Source: Chrysomallon squamiferum (lineage: Eukaryota; Mollusca; Gastropoda; Neomphalida; Peltospiridae). From it: 37,500 nt of DNA. The notes beneath the pieces are model-generated. The model was given only the letters and a program-made list of their open reading frames with translations. It had not been told where the DNA came from and searched no databases. The position numbers were made by a program, and so were the translations under genes. Of this stretch, positions 1 through 37,500 are shown piece after piece; positions within the stretch are counted from its first letter, which is position 1, and the number at the start of each line of letters is the position of its first letter. The stretch is taken from contig CM022677.1 of assembly GCA_012295275.1 (NCBI GenBank), forward strand, positions 26,102,544 through 26,140,043, in the 5' to 3' direction.

Positions 1-138
1 TAACAGCAACAACAACATCAATAACATAACAGATAACAATAATAACAAAAATAACAATATGCGACAACAATGTAACAACCAAAACAATAACAGTAACAGT
101 GAAGTTATATAAGCTGATTATTTAATTCTGAAAGTTAC
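1..138 (-). other. Start of intron 36, AAC/AAT-rich
   Basis: Low-complexity AACAAT/AACAGT sequence downstream of the exon 36 donor; no coding signal. Confidence 0.6.
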
Positions 139-37206
<37,068 letters not shown>

Positions 37207-37500
37207 CTCAGCAGAATGTTACCTGCATTGAAACAACGACATTGCAGTTACACGTTCACCAGACGTTTGCTTCACTGACTTAGCGTATAAGCGTAATGCT
37301 ATTACATACAGGCATGCTGTTTAAAAGACACCATTCTATGGCCAGTGTTAACATGTATTTATTAAGGAGCGGGGGAAAAATATGCAGAGCACAAATAAAA
37401 GCTGAGCCAGTCAGTTAGTGCGTTACGGTTTTTTTAAACTCCAGAAATTATAAATACGAATGTTGAATTGACACATATCTATAATTAATATAGCTCCAAT
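37207..37500 (-). promoter_or_regulatory. 5' UTR and putative promoter region
   Basis: This is upstream of the start codon on the minus strand. An acceptor-like AG preceded by a T-rich run lies at 37224-37223, so the 5' UTR may be spliced, with the coding exon starting at 37222. A TATTTATAA-like string reads on the minus strand near 37447-37455, about 245 bases before the ATG, and could be a TATA-type element. The window ends in a CCAAT pentamer on the plus strand (37496-37500). None of these is strong on its own, and the transcription start cannot be fixed. Confidence 0.25.

Noticed and set aside
37211-37230. GCAG-GTAACA just upstream of the ATG as a splice donor
   Set aside because: Using it as a donor would remove the start codon and signal peptide; an acceptor reading (exon from 37222) or no splicing fits better.

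Overview
The window is animal nuclear DNA: AT-rich, intron-rich and full of simple repeats, with (CA)n, (GA)n, (TA)n, ATT/AAC triplets and many minisatellites. It carries essentially one gene, on the minus strand. The gene is a very large secreted mosaic protein whose domain mix (CAP, EGF, ShKT, VWA, thrombospondin type 1, chitin-binding-like) suggests a lophotrochozoan, most likely a mollusc. The species cannot be fixed from the sequence alone, and no second gene is convincing on either strand.

Layout, in transcription order from right to left. The start codon is at 37206. Exon 1 encodes a signal peptide and exon 2 a short propeptide ending in a furin-type RKKR site. Exons 3-7 (33.5-28.1 kb) encode a CAP/SCP domain and its cysteine-rich hinge. 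Exon 8 encodes an EGF-like module and exon 9 a ShKT module. Exon 10 (25.3-24.8 kb) is a VWA domain with a near-canonical MIDAS. Exons 11-13 are three TSP1 repeats, exon 14 a VWA-like domain with a broken MIDAS, and exons 15-17 three more TSP1 repeats. Exon 18 is a second MIDAS-less VWA-like domain, and exons 19-20 are a VWA domain with an intact MIDAS. Exons 21-33 (14.2-2.3 kb) are thirteen TSP1 repeats. Exons 34-36 are cysteine-rich exons, at least one of them peritrophin-A/CBM14-like. The 36 inferred exons carry about 7,340 coding bases (about 2,446 codons). Exon 36 ends in a phase-1 donor, so the gene continues beyond the left edge. Every junction I placed keeps frame with its neighbours except inside exon 26.

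From exon 8 on, all introns are phase 1 except the one inside the last VWA domain, so almost every module sits on a symmetric 1-1 exon that can be duplicated or skipped without a frameshift. The sequence shows this happening: a 431-bp duplication (exons 16/17), a triplication (exons 21-23) and a four-member family (exons 26-29). Exon 26 has one extra base and an immediate stop codon.

The most unusual pattern is that many tandem-repeat arrays are copies of an exon-intron junction. Arrays start at, or derive from, the donor of exons 9, 11, 30 and 34 and the acceptor of exons 10, 12 and 32; an array also abuts the exon 25 donor. They multiply splice-site-like sequence next to real exons and may be the small-scale counterpart of the whole-exon duplications. 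The likely product is an extracellular matrix, mucus, adhesive or shell-associated glycoprotein; that role is inferred from domains only.
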